Assembly: GCA_027924645.1 (NCBI GenBank)
Contig: BSBN01000252.1
Location: 5,456,001-5,520,000 of the forward strand
Direction of reading: 5' to 3'
DNA length: 64,000 nt
DNA from: Cunninghamia lanceolata
Lineage: Eukaryota; Streptophyta; Pinopsida; Cupressales; Cupressaceae
Below, one piece after another: positions 45,641 through 55,918 of the stretch. How positions within the stretch are numbered: the first letter of the stretch is position 1; every line of letters begins with the position of its first letter. Under the pieces are notes generated by a model that saw only the letters and a list, made by a program, of their open reading frames with translations, did not search any database and was not told the DNA's origin. A program made the position numbers and the translations under genes.

Positions 45641-46404
45641 TATTAAGCTTTGAATTGGGAGAACTCTTCTTTGAAGAGAATGTATATTAATAGCATCCAA
45701 ATGATTTGAAGGAAGGTCGTGGGAAACTTTAAACAATTTGCACAGCATCAAATGAACCATCATGTTTGATCAAGGTATCTAAAAGGGTGCACGGCCAAGA
45801 GAAGGAGTGTGTCACTGCCAAAAATGAATAAAATCTATGTGAAAGGAGAGCAGAACAAGGGGCGGCTTTTGGTGAAAAGATAAAACTAGAGTTGGAAAAA
45901 AATTCATTACCTAAAGAGATTAGAGGGTTCACTGCCATAAAAGAAGGGGTGACTAAGGAAAAAGGGTGGTTGAGAATGGGAATGATATAGTCACTTCCTA
46001 TTCCATTTTTGGAGGGGAAAACAATTAACTTCATGGAATTTTGAATGTTGAGGAGCACTGAGGGAAGAGGAAGCACCATAGAAAAAAAGGTGGGGACCTC
46101 TTTTGACAGGAGGGATTTTAAAAAAAAATACTCTCAGGCCAAATATTAAGGAGGAGAGCAAAGAAGGCGCGGGCTTGGAGGAGAAAATCTATGATATGCA
46201 ATAGAAAGGGTGTAAATGTAGAAGAAATGGTATCCTTTGCGAAAGCAAAGACATTTTGCCAAGAAGGCTCACCTCCTATTGCATTGTATGGGTTAGAAAT
46301 GAATTGGCTTGGATTTTGAAGGAGGAGTGGACTACATAGAAGGGAGTTTTGAAAAGATTAGTTGAATGCTGTTGGAAGTGAAACATAGGAAGGGGATCAT
46401 TGTC

Positions 46405-46715
46405 TGAGAGGAACCTCCTGCAACAATATAATGAAAAATGCATGAAATAACAAAAAAAGTAGAAACACAGAAGGAATTTATTGATCACAGGACTTCAAGA
46501 GGGCAACCTCCTTTGAGCAAGCTTAATACAATAAATTTGTGGATGCCTTCATTGGCCTCAACACGTACTTATATACTAAGTCTAATCTAAACAACTATTA
46601 CTTCCCATGAACGTGGGATAATACAATATACTCACAAGACGACTTACAAAGCATATGTATCCAACAACAATATACTAACAAAGTAAAGAGAAGGGTTAAA
46701 CATAGGTTCTTAACA
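46405..46715 (-). repeat. Element G 3' LTR
   Basis: This 311-base LTR in element sense starts TGTTAAGAACC at 46715 and ends CTCTCA at 46405. A TATATAAG word is on the minus strand near 46570-46580. The polypurine tract (AGAGGGAGGGGA in sense) is at 46716-46727, just outside. Confidence 0.9.
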
Positions 46716-46735
46716 TCCCCTCCCTCTTAGAAAAG
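46716..46735 (-). other. Polypurine tract of element G
   Basis: In element sense CTTTTCTAAGAGGGAGGGGA immediately precedes the 3' LTR. Confidence 0.85.
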
Positions 46736-46759
46736 CTTTGTCCTCAAAGCTTAAGATGT

Positions 46760-48255
46760 GGAAATTGTTGCTGAATCTTAAGGAGTGGTTCCCATGTAGC
46801 ATCCTCTATTTGCATTATGTGTCACTAAATTAATACCTCTATGATGGATCAAGAGCGAAGCTGATTTGGCTCCAAAATGATGGATCCTTCATTATCCAGT
46901 TCTAGTAAAATAGTTTGTGCTCTGATGTTGGTGCCAAGAACTTTCTTTAGACAAGAGACATGAAATATTGGATGAACGCGGGAAGAAGGAGGAAGCTCCA
47001 ATTTATAAGAAACTGACCCAATCTTTTGAAGAACCTTATATGGCCCATAGAACTTTGGAGCGAGCTTATGACACCCTTTGAATTTCAGGGATGATTGCTT
47101 GTATGGCTATAGCTGAAGAAAAACCATATCACCTACTTGAAAAGTGCGCTCAGAAACGGTGCTGATCGGCTTGTTTCATTCGATTTCTGGCCATGTGAAG
47201 ATTGTCTTGCAAAATGCAAAGAATCTGATCTCAGGTTTGAAGAACCGTGTCGACTGCCTAAACTAGTGAACTACTGGGGGTGTATGGAAGGAGCACTGGA
47301 GGTGCCTGACCATAGACTACTTCATATGGAGTCATGTTAGATGCAGTGTGGTAGGAGGTATTGTACCACCATTCAGCGAGTGGGAGCCACTTTTCCCACT
47401 GATGTTGTTGTTCTGAAGTGAAGGAATGAAGATAAGTTTTCAAACATTTGTTGATAATTTTAGTCTGACCATCTATTTGTGGGTGATACCCTGAACTCAT
47501 ATTCAGTTTGGTGCCAGTGTGTCGAAATAGTTTTGTCCAAAAATGGCTGGTGAAAGTTGCATCACGATCTGAGACAATGGAAGAAGGGATGCCATGAAAA
47601 TGGAAGATCTGGTCCATGAAAATTTGTGCGACTGAGGGGGTAGTATAGGGATGGCTAAGAGCACAAAAATGACTATATTTTGAGAGGAGATCAACCACAA
47701 CCAAGATCATTGTCTTCCCTCCAGATTTAGGGAGCCCCTCAATGAAATCCATAGAAATATCTGTCCAAATCCGTGTAGGGATGGGCAAGGGTTCAAGCAA
47801 TCTAGGAAGGGGTGTCATTTCACCCTTGTTGCATTGGCAGGTATCACATTCAGCCACCATCTGTTGAATTACCCTTTTCATTCCTTTCTAAAAGAAGTTA
47901 CGTCGTGCCCGCTCATAAGTTTTGAGGAACCCAGAGTGCCCTGTCGATGGAGAAGCATGGAGTTCATAGAAGACAGCTTGGTGAAGATTGGTGCTCTGGG
48001 GAAGCACTAGATGACCCTTGTATCTCAGAGAAGCACCATCCCAAGAGTAATGCGGTACAACAGAAAGGTTATTGGCCAATTGCTGGATGATTTGAGATAA
48101 TGAAGAGTCATTGACATAGCCCTGCTAGATAGATTCCAACCAATTTGGAACATGCATAGAAATAGCTGAAAGAGAAGCTTGGTCATCAAATGTGCGAGAA
48201 AGAGCATCTGCCACAATATTGTCCTTACCCTTCTTGTAAGTGATCTCATAGTCAT
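46760..48255 (-). pseudogene. pol: Element G integrase and chromodomain-like C-terminus
   Basis: In element sense the zinc-binding part has HASPSTGHSGF and CDTCQCNKGE (about 47950-47840). The catalytic core has WTDISMDFIEGLP and VVVDLLSKYSHF (first Asp), then IVSDRDATF (second Asp) and GYHPQIDGQT (47770-47440). The C-terminal part, in shifted frames, has YGPYKVLQKIG and, near 46830-46760, IEDATWEPL, the signature of the chromodomain-like tail that targets integration. A stop replaces a Trp codon between the zinc-binding halves (about 47888), and more breaks follow 47258. It catalyses cDNA insertion in intact relatives; this copy is not intact. Confidence 0.88.
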
Positions 48256-48280
48256 AACCCATGAGTTTGCTAACCCATTT

Positions 48281-49504
48281 CTATTGTGTTGGGGAGGAGA
48301 CCCATTGTTCCAAGAAATATTTTAGACTCTGGTGATCAGTCTTGATGCAGAAATGATTCCCTAGTAGGTATGGTTGCCACTTCTGTATTGCATGCAAAAT
48401 AGCCATCATTTCATTCTCATATGTAGAGAGTACTAAATGCTTACCAGAAAGGGCTTTGCTAGTGAATGCAATGGGATGTTCATCTTGAAGGAGAACAACA
48501 CCAAGTCCATTGCTGCAAGCATCAGTCTCAATAGTGAAGGTCTTGGAAAAATATGGCATAGCTAGAACAAGTGTAGTACACATAACTTGTTTTAGTTTTT
48601 CAAATGCACACTCAGCAGCATGTGTCCATGTAAAAGCATCCTTTTTCAACATAGTTGTTAATGGAGTTGCAATCTTCCCGTAATCCTTGACAAACTTGCG
48701 ATAGTAGCCAATCAGTCTTAAAAAACCACAGAGGCTCTTGAGTGTCTGAGGATGCAGCCAATTTTTTATGGCATCTAGTTCGGCAGGATCCACTCAAACC
48801 CCTTGGGCTGAAACAATATGCCCGAGATACTCCACTTCCTCTTGCCCAAAAACACATTTAAACTATTTTGCATAGAGATGATGATTAGAGAGAAGTTGTA
48901 GTACAAGATCCAGATGTTGGAGATGCTCAGCCCATGTTTTACTATAGATGAGGATATCATCAAAGAAGACCAGAATGAATTTCCACAAGTAGGGCTGAAA
49001 TATTTTATTCATCAATGCCTGGAATGTGGAAGGAGCATTAGTGAGGCCAAAGGGCATGACCAAAAACTCATAGTGGCCATCATGTGTGCAGAAAGCCATT
49101 TTAGGGATATCATCCTCATGAACCTGAATTTGGTGATACCCAGAACGAAGATCCAACTTGGAGAAAAAATGACTGCCATGAAGCTCATCAACAACAGGAA
49201 TCAAAAACTTATCCTTGATTGTGAGGTGATTAAGTGGTTGGAAGTCAATGCAAAGGAGCCATGACCCATCTTTTTTCTGGATAAGAAGAACTGGTGAAGA
49301 AAAACAACTAGTACTAGGGTGAATAATACCTTGCTTCAGTAAGTCCCAAACGAGCATCTCAATCTTTGTCTTTTGGTGAAATGGGTAGTGGTAGGGCCTG
49401 ATGTTGGGAGGAACACTTCCAGGAAGGAGTTGAATACGATGGTCCTTTGGTCGTGAAGGTGGCAATCCCACTAGTTCGGTAAAGACACATGCATATCTCT
49501 CCAA
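48281..49504 (-). pseudogene. pol: Element G reverse transcriptase and RNase H
   Basis: The RT (49504-48863) is uninterrupted and carries [12 protein letters not shown] and the active-site phrase FFDDILIYS. Around the first catalytic Asp it reads FSKLDLRSGYHQI. After one stop near 48862 the frame continues with VEYLGHIVS and, from 48793, the connection and RNase H domain (GYYRKFVKDY, TIETDACSNGLG, TYENEMMAIL, TDHQSLKY) to 48281. RNase H catalytic acids (Asp of TDAC, Glu of YENE, Asp of TDHQ) are present. This is the best-preserved pol segment in the window. It synthesises cDNA from element RNA in cytoplasmic particles in active relatives. Confidence 0.92.
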
Positions 49505-49741
49505 AATTCATTGTAGATCTAAAGGAGTTGTGGAGATCGCCGATGGTTGCATCTGAATGGAATGGAGCTGAGTAATGACACCATGTGAATTCTTCTTGAG
49601 GAGATTTTCCATGTGATATGAACTGATGATGTTGAGAGACCCTGGTTGTAAGCCCTTCAATGTGTGTTTTTGCCCATTGTCTGAAAACTGCATCCAAAGT
49701 TCAGCAAAATCCCATAAGATGGGTCCAAGTGTGCATAACCA

Positions 49742-50092
49742 TTAAGTGCCCAAAAGCACATCACATCTACCTAAGGGCAAGGTAAACATGTCAGAGCATA
49801 GGTTATAATCTCCAATAGAGATACGCACATTGTGACACTTCCCTTTGCAAGGTAATGTGCCCCCATTGGCAATCATGACTTCAAACCTAGAGAAAGGATG
49901 GACAAAACAATTAGCCTGTTTGGTGATCCGAGGCTCAATGAAGTTATGAGTGCTACCAGAATCAATGAGTATTGTAAGAGGGAGCTTCTTGAAGTAACGC
50001 TTGACCTGCATGGTTTGTGGGGTGGTGACTCCTGCTAAAGCATGGAGAGAGATCTCTGGGTGGTCTTCCTGAGAAGTAGGGTCAACAGGCAT
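49742..50092 (-). pseudogene. pol: Element G protease
   Basis: Open frame of 116 codons with LTILIDSGSTHNFIEP at the active site (DSG) and GRCDVLLGT near its end, which together mark a gypsy retropepsin. It follows the zinc knuckle of gag after a stop at about 50094 and precedes RT. In intact elements it is part of one polyprotein and matures Gag-Pol. Confidence 0.9.
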
Positions 50093-50095
50093 CTG

Positions 50096-51000
50096 CTAAG
50101 TTTCAACCTGATCATCTAATATATCCTGACCATCTTCATAAACTTCAGTTGCAGGCGGAGAATCCACATCCAAGAGATAGAGCTTTTGCTCAACACATCT
50201 ATGTCCCCGAGTGAATTTCTCATCACAATTATAAAAAAGCCCTTTTTCTCTACGTGCCCACATCTCTACTTCAAACAAATGCTTGATAGGAGTTGTTCTA
50301 GGAGTTGGCGTGATTGGAGGTCTTTGGGAAACCATATTTCTAAATGGAACAAAAGTGGATTTGGAGCGCTGTTGAGCTATGATCTTCTCCTCCGCCAACT
50401 TACCCAACTCTAGGACTTCCATCATTGTGCTGGGATGTCCAACATTTTAACCTCAGATTGGATTGCATCCTTCAAACCACTGACAAAACAACTCCTGAAG
50501 AATTCATCAGACAATCCCTCTATGTGATTGGCCAATTTCTCAAATTTTGTCTGATATTCTCTGGCAGTGCCAGTTTGGTGAATTTTAGTGAGTGCTCCTA
50601 TGAAGTCATCAAAAGCACTAGGGCCAAATTGTTGCAAAATGAGTTTGCAAAAAATTGTCCATTTTGGGAACCATTGAAGGGCTTCATGTTCCAAATGAAA
50701 GGATGCAAGTGGGACTTTGTTGACATTAAAAGTATTATGCAGACTGAAATATTGTTCTACCTGGTATATCCATCCAGTCGAATCATCACCATTGAAGCGA
50801 GGAAAATCAAGCTTCGGCCCATGAAAATTGTCGGAAGAAGAGAACCTGGTGTCTACAGAAGACTCTGGCTGCCGTCTATTGTTCATGGCTGAATGCTAAA
50901 GATTGAGGCCAAGAACTTTTTCATCCAGATCTTGGAGTTTGGTCTTGAGGGCTGCAAGTTCATCCTCCATGTCTTTTGCTCTTGTGCGGGTGACAACCAT
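50096..51000 (-). pseudogene. gag: Element G Gag
   Basis: I place the start at the ATG at 51000 (MVVTRTRAKDMEDELAALK), which gives a short coiled-coil N-terminus. A stop near 50896 separates this from the main frame (50886-50422). The main part has LDFPRFNGDDSTGWIYQVEQYF and a retrotrans_gag-type core (LASFHLEHEALQWF). A frameshift near 50425 leads to 50425-50096 with the zinc-binding remnant NCDEKFTRGHRC, whose first Cys is Phe (FYNC). It is the nucleocapsid protein of the element, non-functional in this copy. Confidence 0.85.
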
Positions 51001-51951
51001 AGCCAGGAGGCTTTTTTTTGGGGAATGGGTAGAAAAACAAAAAGAAAAACTTTTTTAGTAAAGGAAAATTTGGATTTGGCAAAAACTCTGATGGGTAATT
51101 GGGTTTTAACTAGGTTTTGGACACTTTCTGAGGGACAGGGAAGTAGAAAATGGGGATTTCAGAAGTGGGGTTAAAGAATGGGAAAATTTGTCCAAGAGGG
51201 ACAAAGGAGCATAAATAGGAAATGAACACTATGGCAAAATTTGAAGGCTATTGGGTGAGAATCGAAGAAGTTATGGCAAACCCTAAAAATAGACAAATGT
51301 GGGATTTTTGGCTTCGATAAGTGGAATTTGGGGTAGGGTCATCAAGGAAGGAAATATGCAAAATGAAATTCTAGGGGTTCCAGTGAATTTTGAGAGGAAA
51401 CGGAGCTAAAGAAAGGAAGATATGGCAAAAAAGTGGATTTTTTTTCTGGAAATAGCTCTGGACGGGATCTACAAACGGCTCAGCTGGCAATAGATATGGG
51501 CCCTAGGTATGTTCGGCTGCCTAAAGGTTCAAGGGAGTCACTCAACCACCAATGTTGTCTAATGACTTGTGTATTGGGGCAGTACCCCTCACTCCACAGC
51601 TCAAGTAAAACTGATAACCGCTTTGCCACAAATGACAGCTCTTGGTTTACCTCATGGATGGGAACTAGTCTATCAGGTAGAGGTTGTTGCTCTTTTCACT
51701 AGCAAGTCCTCTTAATGGGCCAGCTACTTTGGGGTTCATGTTGTACTCACAATGAGTTTTAGGGCTATACCCAGGAACTTCCCATAGTTAAGTGAATAGG
51801 GATTATTCCTTGATCCAAATCTACAATTGAAATGAATAATATAGATGCAAAAAAAGAACTACTGCAATAATCACAGCGCCTAGAGGCCACTGCGAAAAAA
51901 AAATAGCAGAAATTCCACCCAGCGAGCCCAAGAAAGCGCTATGATAACAGA
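51001..51951 (-). other. Element G leader (5' untranslated region)
   Basis: About 950 bases lie between the 5' LTR and gag. The degenerate primer-binding site (sense TGTTATCATAGCGC, 51936-51949) differs at two positions from the initiator-Met type. A block at about 51470-51720 is more GC-balanced than the rest and contains GCAAAGCGGTTATCAG in sense; I do not recognise it. No gene is seen. Confidence 0.6.
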
Positions 51952-52264
51952 TGAGAGGAATCTCCTACAATAATATAATGAAAAATGCATGAAATAACAG
52001 AAATAACATAAACATAGAAGGAATTTATTGATCGCAAGCCACTTTGAGGGGGCAACCTCCTTTAAGGAAGCTCAATACAATAAATTCATGGATGCCTTCA
52101 TTGGCCTCAACACGTACTTATATACTAAGTCTAATCTAAACAACTATTACTTCCCATGAATGTGGGATATTACAATATACTCACGAGATGACTTACAAAG
52201 CATATGCGTCCAACATCAATATACTAACAAAGTAATGAGAAGGGTTAAACACAAGATCCTAACA
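51952..52264 (-). repeat. Element G 5' LTR
   Basis: This 313-base LTR is homologous to 46405-46715. In element sense it starts TGTTAGGATC at 52264 and ends CTCTCA at 51952. It is followed on the right by the TTGTC duplication. Confidence 0.9.
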
Positions 52265-52556
52265 TTGTCAATGAAGAACAACAGAGAGTAAATAAAAAAA
52301 GAGAGAAGGTGCTAGTAGGAAGTTTGTGCCTACCAAAGTTTGAGGAGAACTTGAAGAGGCAAGATATTGTGTGGAGAATGGACATGGGATGCCACATATG
52401 CCTTTGAATTTGTTTGTTCATTTGTTATAGATTTGTATTAGTGGAATAAAATAAAAATAATTTTGTTGTTGCAATCTTGTGTAGAGTTGTTGTGTGTTTG
52501 AGTTTGTGTGGAAAATTTTATTTTTGTGAGAGGGATTGTTTTGCCTTTGCATCATA

Positions 52557-52571
52557 TGGTATCAGAGTTGG
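52557..52571 (+). other. Primer-binding site of element H
   Basis: TGGTATCAGAGTTGG lies two bases after the 5' LTR end. Its first 11 bases match the complement of initiator methionine tRNA. Confidence 0.85.
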
Positions 52572-52829
52572 TAATCCTGAGTGTGGAGAGGATCCACCAG
52601 GAGTTGCAGGAGAGTGAAGCAGTAGAGGAGAAGCTCGTATGAGTGTTATTGCAAGTAGGAGAAGTCCTAAGTAGCGAGAGAGATTAAAGTCACGAAGGAA
52701 AGTGTTTTGCAAATTACAGAGTGTGGGATGTGAAAGATTGTAGGAATGAACAAGATGGGTATAGTCATAAGGAACAGACCCATGATTTGAGAAGCATGGA
52801 GATGGTATGAAGAAAACAAGACATGGGGG

Positions 52830-53333
52830 ATGATTGAAAATATAAACAAGTGATTGGATAAGCTAGAAAAATTGGAGGCACAGCTAAGTGAACAAAAAGA
52901 CGTGAGAAAAGAGGATGAGGATGGAGTGAACAATGAAGAGCTTGTAGCAGAGATAGCTAAAAATGAGAAGAATGAAGAAGCAATGATGGAATGCGAAGAA
53001 GTTGTAGTAGATGCCAATGATGGAGATAATCTAACATTGAAGTTGTTGGTGATAGAAGAAGAATGGATGGAAAAGATGTATGTCGCAACAAAGGACGAAG
53101 AAGATGATGCAGCATCGAAGGAAAAAGAGGTAAATCATGAAAATTTTGATTTCATTTGTGATCGTTCTTCCATAGTGAGAGTAGAAAGGGATGTTGTTGC
53201 AAATTTGTATGTAGATGTTGCATATTTGTATATAGAGGTTATAGAAGATGATGCAAGTGTAGTTTGGTGGAGGTGGTTGGTTTGCGGTGGGTTGGATCCC
53301 ATGAAGGAGGAGAGGAAAATAGAGAGTGTTTGA
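52830..53333 (+). pseudogene. Element H internal acidic coiled-coil ORF
   Basis: The frame has an ATG at 52830, a TGA at 52851-52853 and then runs open to 53333. The product is rich in Glu, Asp and Lys (LDKLEKLEAQLSEQKD...), with coiled-coil-like heptads over its first 60 residues and a hydrophobic VVWWRWLVCGG patch near the end. No zinc knuckle, protease or RT is present. It lies between the primer-binding site and the 3' LTR. It could be a reduced gag or an unrelated captured frame; I do not recognise the family. Confidence 0.45.
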
Positions 53334-53577
53334 TAGAGGAGGATGGTACATGGTGGATGTAAATCCATGAGAGGAGAGAAGAGTGGTGAATAGAGTTGTG
53401 GGAGGAGGATGACGCTTGTGCCAGCGAAGTGTTGGAAGAAGAGGAAGAAGAAATAACCATGTGCACATTTCACAGTGATGGAGTTTGTTGTAGGTTGGTT
53501 GTGACTTGAAAGAGTAGTTCAACTACTCAACTCCACCTTTGTGAGTCTATGCTCACAAATTTTCTACCCAGCGTGTC
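53334..53577 (+). other. Element H 3' internal region
   Basis: Purine-rich from 53334 to 53460, then mixed. The 40 bases just before the 3' LTR (..TTTTCTACCCAGCGTGTC) do not form a clear polypurine tract, which is unusual for an LTR element. Confidence 0.5.
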
Positions 53578-55371
53578 TAATGCAGGAGCATCTCGGGTGA
53601 ATCGGCGATCCATGTCAACCAAAAAAATTATAGTTGTAGAAGTTTAGTAGAAGGGCACTCTGTTGTCATTTGTTTGATGAAATGTTCCATAATGGCAAAT
53701 ATCTAGGCTTTTACTTGAGCATTTACAAGCTGTAAGCCAAATTCAAGCTTAAAACTTACATGTCTATCTTTAGTTGAAGAGATGCTTTTACATGATGTGG
53801 AAGATACTTCTCTTGAAGTGTTTCATAGGGAAAGGATTCATTTGCTTCCAAAAATATTATGGGAGTTGAGACATAACAACTTTGATTCATCAAGGTTGGT
53901 TCTACAGGTTCTTCTTCACATTGGTCTTTCTGCAATTGCAGATTCATTGTTGTACAAAGAGTATACATAAATACAACCAATGCTTATGCCATTTTCATTA
54001 TGCATCTCCCAATACAACATAATAAAGTGAAAGTGCTATACGGTCCATTCATAAAACTTCCAAAAGCTTGCCAAGAGCTTGCGATTGACTCTCTATAAGC
54101 CTTGGCCCATTGCTACCTCTATAGTAAGCTTGATGTTATTCATGATAACTCTCAATTTTGTTCTGAAGTTAGTGAAACTATTTGTTTATGTCTCTTGCAA
54201 TTGGGGAATGAAAGTCTTGTGTTGGGTCTAATCCATCATGATACCAAATCAAGTAATATATTACTTGATGGGGATAATCTTAAGTGCCACGGTGTAGTGG
54301 ACTTTCTATGGTGCGTTTAAAACATTCATATTAAGCTTCAAATTGGGCGAACTCTTCTTTGAAGAGAATGCATATCAATAGCATCCAAATGATTTGAAGG
54401 AAGGTCGCGGGAAACTTTAAACAATTTGCATAGCATCAAATGAACCATCATGTTTAATAAAGGTATCTCAAAGGGTGTGTGGCCAAGAGAAGGAGTGTGT
54501 CACTACTAAAAAGGATTAAAATTTGTGTGAAAGGAGAGTAGAACAAGGAGTGGCTTTTGGTGAAAAGATAAAACCAACTTTGGAAAAAAAAATTGTTGCC
54601 TGAAGAGATTAGAGGGTTTGTTGCCATAAAAGAAGGGGCGACTAAGGAAAAAGGGTGACTAAGAATGGGAATGATATAGTCACTTCCTATTCCATTTTTG
54701 GAGTGGAAAACAATTAAGTGTGGAATTTTGAATGTTGAGGAGCACTGAGGGAAGAGGAAGCGCCATAGAAAAAAAGGTTGGACCGCTTTTGATAGGAGAG
54801 ATTTAAAAAAATACTCTCAAGCCAAATATTAAGGAGGAGAGTAGAGAATGCATGGGCTTGGAGGAGAAAATCTATGATATGCAATAGAAAGGGCATAGCT
54901 TTAGAAGAAATGGTATTCTTTGCGAAAGCATAGACATTTTACCAAGAATACTCGCCTCCTATTGCATTGTATGGGTTAGAAATGAATTGCCTTGGATTTT
55001 GAAGGAGTGGACTACGTAGAAGGGAGTTTTGAAAAGACAAGTTCAATGTTGTTGGAAGAGAAACCTAGGAAGGGGATCGCTATCAATGAAGAACAATAGA
55101 GAGTGAATTAAAAAAAAGAGAGAGAAGCTACCAGTAGGAAGTGTGTGCCTGCTAGAGTTTGAGGAGAACTTGTAGAGGCGAGATATTGTGCAGAGAATGG
55201 ACATGGGAGGCCACATATGACTTTGAATTTGTTTGTTCATTTGTTATAGATTTGTATTAGTGGAATAAAATAAAAATAATTTTGTTGTTTCAATCTTGTG
55301 TAGAGTTGTTGTATGTTTGAGTTTATGTGGAAAAGTTTATTTTTGTGAGAGATTATTTTGCCTCTACATCA
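53578..55371 (+). repeat. Element H 3' LTR
   Basis: This is 1794 bases, starting TAATGCAGGAGC and ending CTACATCA. It holds the second copy of the captured fragments (53760-54320) and the empty site of element G (about 55079-55085). Confidence 0.8.
53760..54320 (+). pseudogene. Captured host-gene-like fragments in H 3' LTR (ARM-like plus kinase loop)
   Basis: This is a second copy of the chimeric fragment at 45093-45640. The ARM-like part reads LEVFHRERIHLLPKILWEL and RLVLQVLLHIG; it shifts frame near 53970-54000. The same in-frame TAA (54096-54098) precedes the LYSKLDVIHDN phrase as in the other copy, so it was already in the LTR before H moved. The kinase-like part is better kept here: LIHHDTKSSNILLDGDN, matching the HRDxKxxNILLD catalytic loop except that Arg is His. 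The continuation (HGVVDF) vaguely follows the kinase pattern. The TEX10/IPI1 assignment of the first part is tentative. Confidence 0.6.
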
Positions 55372-55376
55372 TTAAT

Positions 55377-55918
55377 CCTACCTACTAATGATGGTGAGGA
55401 TGCTCTAGGAATTTGCATGATTAGTTTAGAGTATTGCAACTACCTTTGCACAAGGGGATGTTGCTTTTTTGTGAAAGGATTGTAGCTAGTCTCCTTGCAA
55501 AATTGCTCTTATGCATGGATAACTTTTGCTTAAGCTTTGCCTTGGCTTCAATCTTGGATGAATTGAATTATACTAAGGTGTCTAAATTTAGGAACTCCAT
55601 CTTAGCACAGATTGAAGGTGATAGTTTGTTGATGTATTTGAGCACTCCATGTTGCTCAAGAAGGTTCTCATACATACACATAGAGTAGTTGTGGTACTCA
55701 TTGGTGTATTCTTCCACTAGCTACTCCTTTCGTTGGTGCTATTTCTAGAACTTCATGTATTTACTCTCATAATTTTTGAGAGGATAAAATTCTTCTTGTA
55801 AAGTGATGACAAAAGAACCCAAGGCCAAATTTGGTTGGTGATCCTTGTTACATTATGTACATAGTGCTTGCTATCAGGACACTAAAATGGACATTTTCAA
55901 CATTGTGAATGAAATCTA
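55377..55918 (-). pseudogene. Gypsy element D: gag region (decayed)
   Basis: On the minus strand, shifted frames give a recognisable retrotrans_gag pattern: EEFYPLKNYESKYMKF, then LVEEYTNEYHNYS, then LEQHGVLKYINKLSP and MEFLNLDTLV followed by SKIEAKAKLKQK (about 55800-55500). It is broken by several stops. It is the N-terminal side of the D element whose protease and RT lie at 44895-42995, beyond element H. Element I is inserted at 55919, so the 5' end of D is outside the window. Confidence 0.7.

Larger units (their letters stand above)
46405..52264 (-). mobile_element. Element G: complete Ty3/gypsy (chromodomain-type) retrotransposon
   Basis: This is 5860 bases with short LTRs of 311 and 313 bases and a perfect TTGTC target duplication (46400-46404, 52265-52269), inserted in H's 5' LTR. 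The order gag, protease, RT, RNase H, integrase and C-terminal chromodomain-like region is that of chromoviruses. The pol frame is long but broken by a handful of stops, several being TAG or TAA at Gln or Trp positions. Confidence 0.93.
44901..52554 (+). repeat. Element H 5' LTR, split by element G
   Basis: LTR parts are 44901-46404 and 52270-52554 (with one TTGTC copy). It is homologous to 53578-55371. In the 3' LTR the unoccupied site at about 55079-55085 reads straight through, confirming that G is an insertion. Confidence 0.8.
44901..55371 (+). mobile_element. Element H: non-autonomous LTR element with captured gene fragments in its LTRs
   Basis: The two LTRs (44901-52554, interrupted by G; and 53578-55371, 1794 bases) are direct repeats starting TAATGCA(A/G)GAGC and ending with ..GCATCA or ..ACATCA; the ends are inverted repeats of each other (TAATGCAAGAGC against TGATGCAAAGGC). 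Flanks are TTAAC (44896-44900) and TTAAT (55372-55376). A primer-binding site TGGTATCAGAG follows the 5' LTR. The interior is only about 1 kb and has no pol. Both LTRs contain the same ARM-like/kinase-like coding fragment. H sits in element D between its gag and protease. Confidence 0.78.

Noticed and set aside
45729..46079. 116-codon minus-strand frame in the H 5' LTR
   Set aside because: It is not kept open in the 3' LTR copy and shows no known domain; the plus strand looks slightly more coding-like there but is broken.
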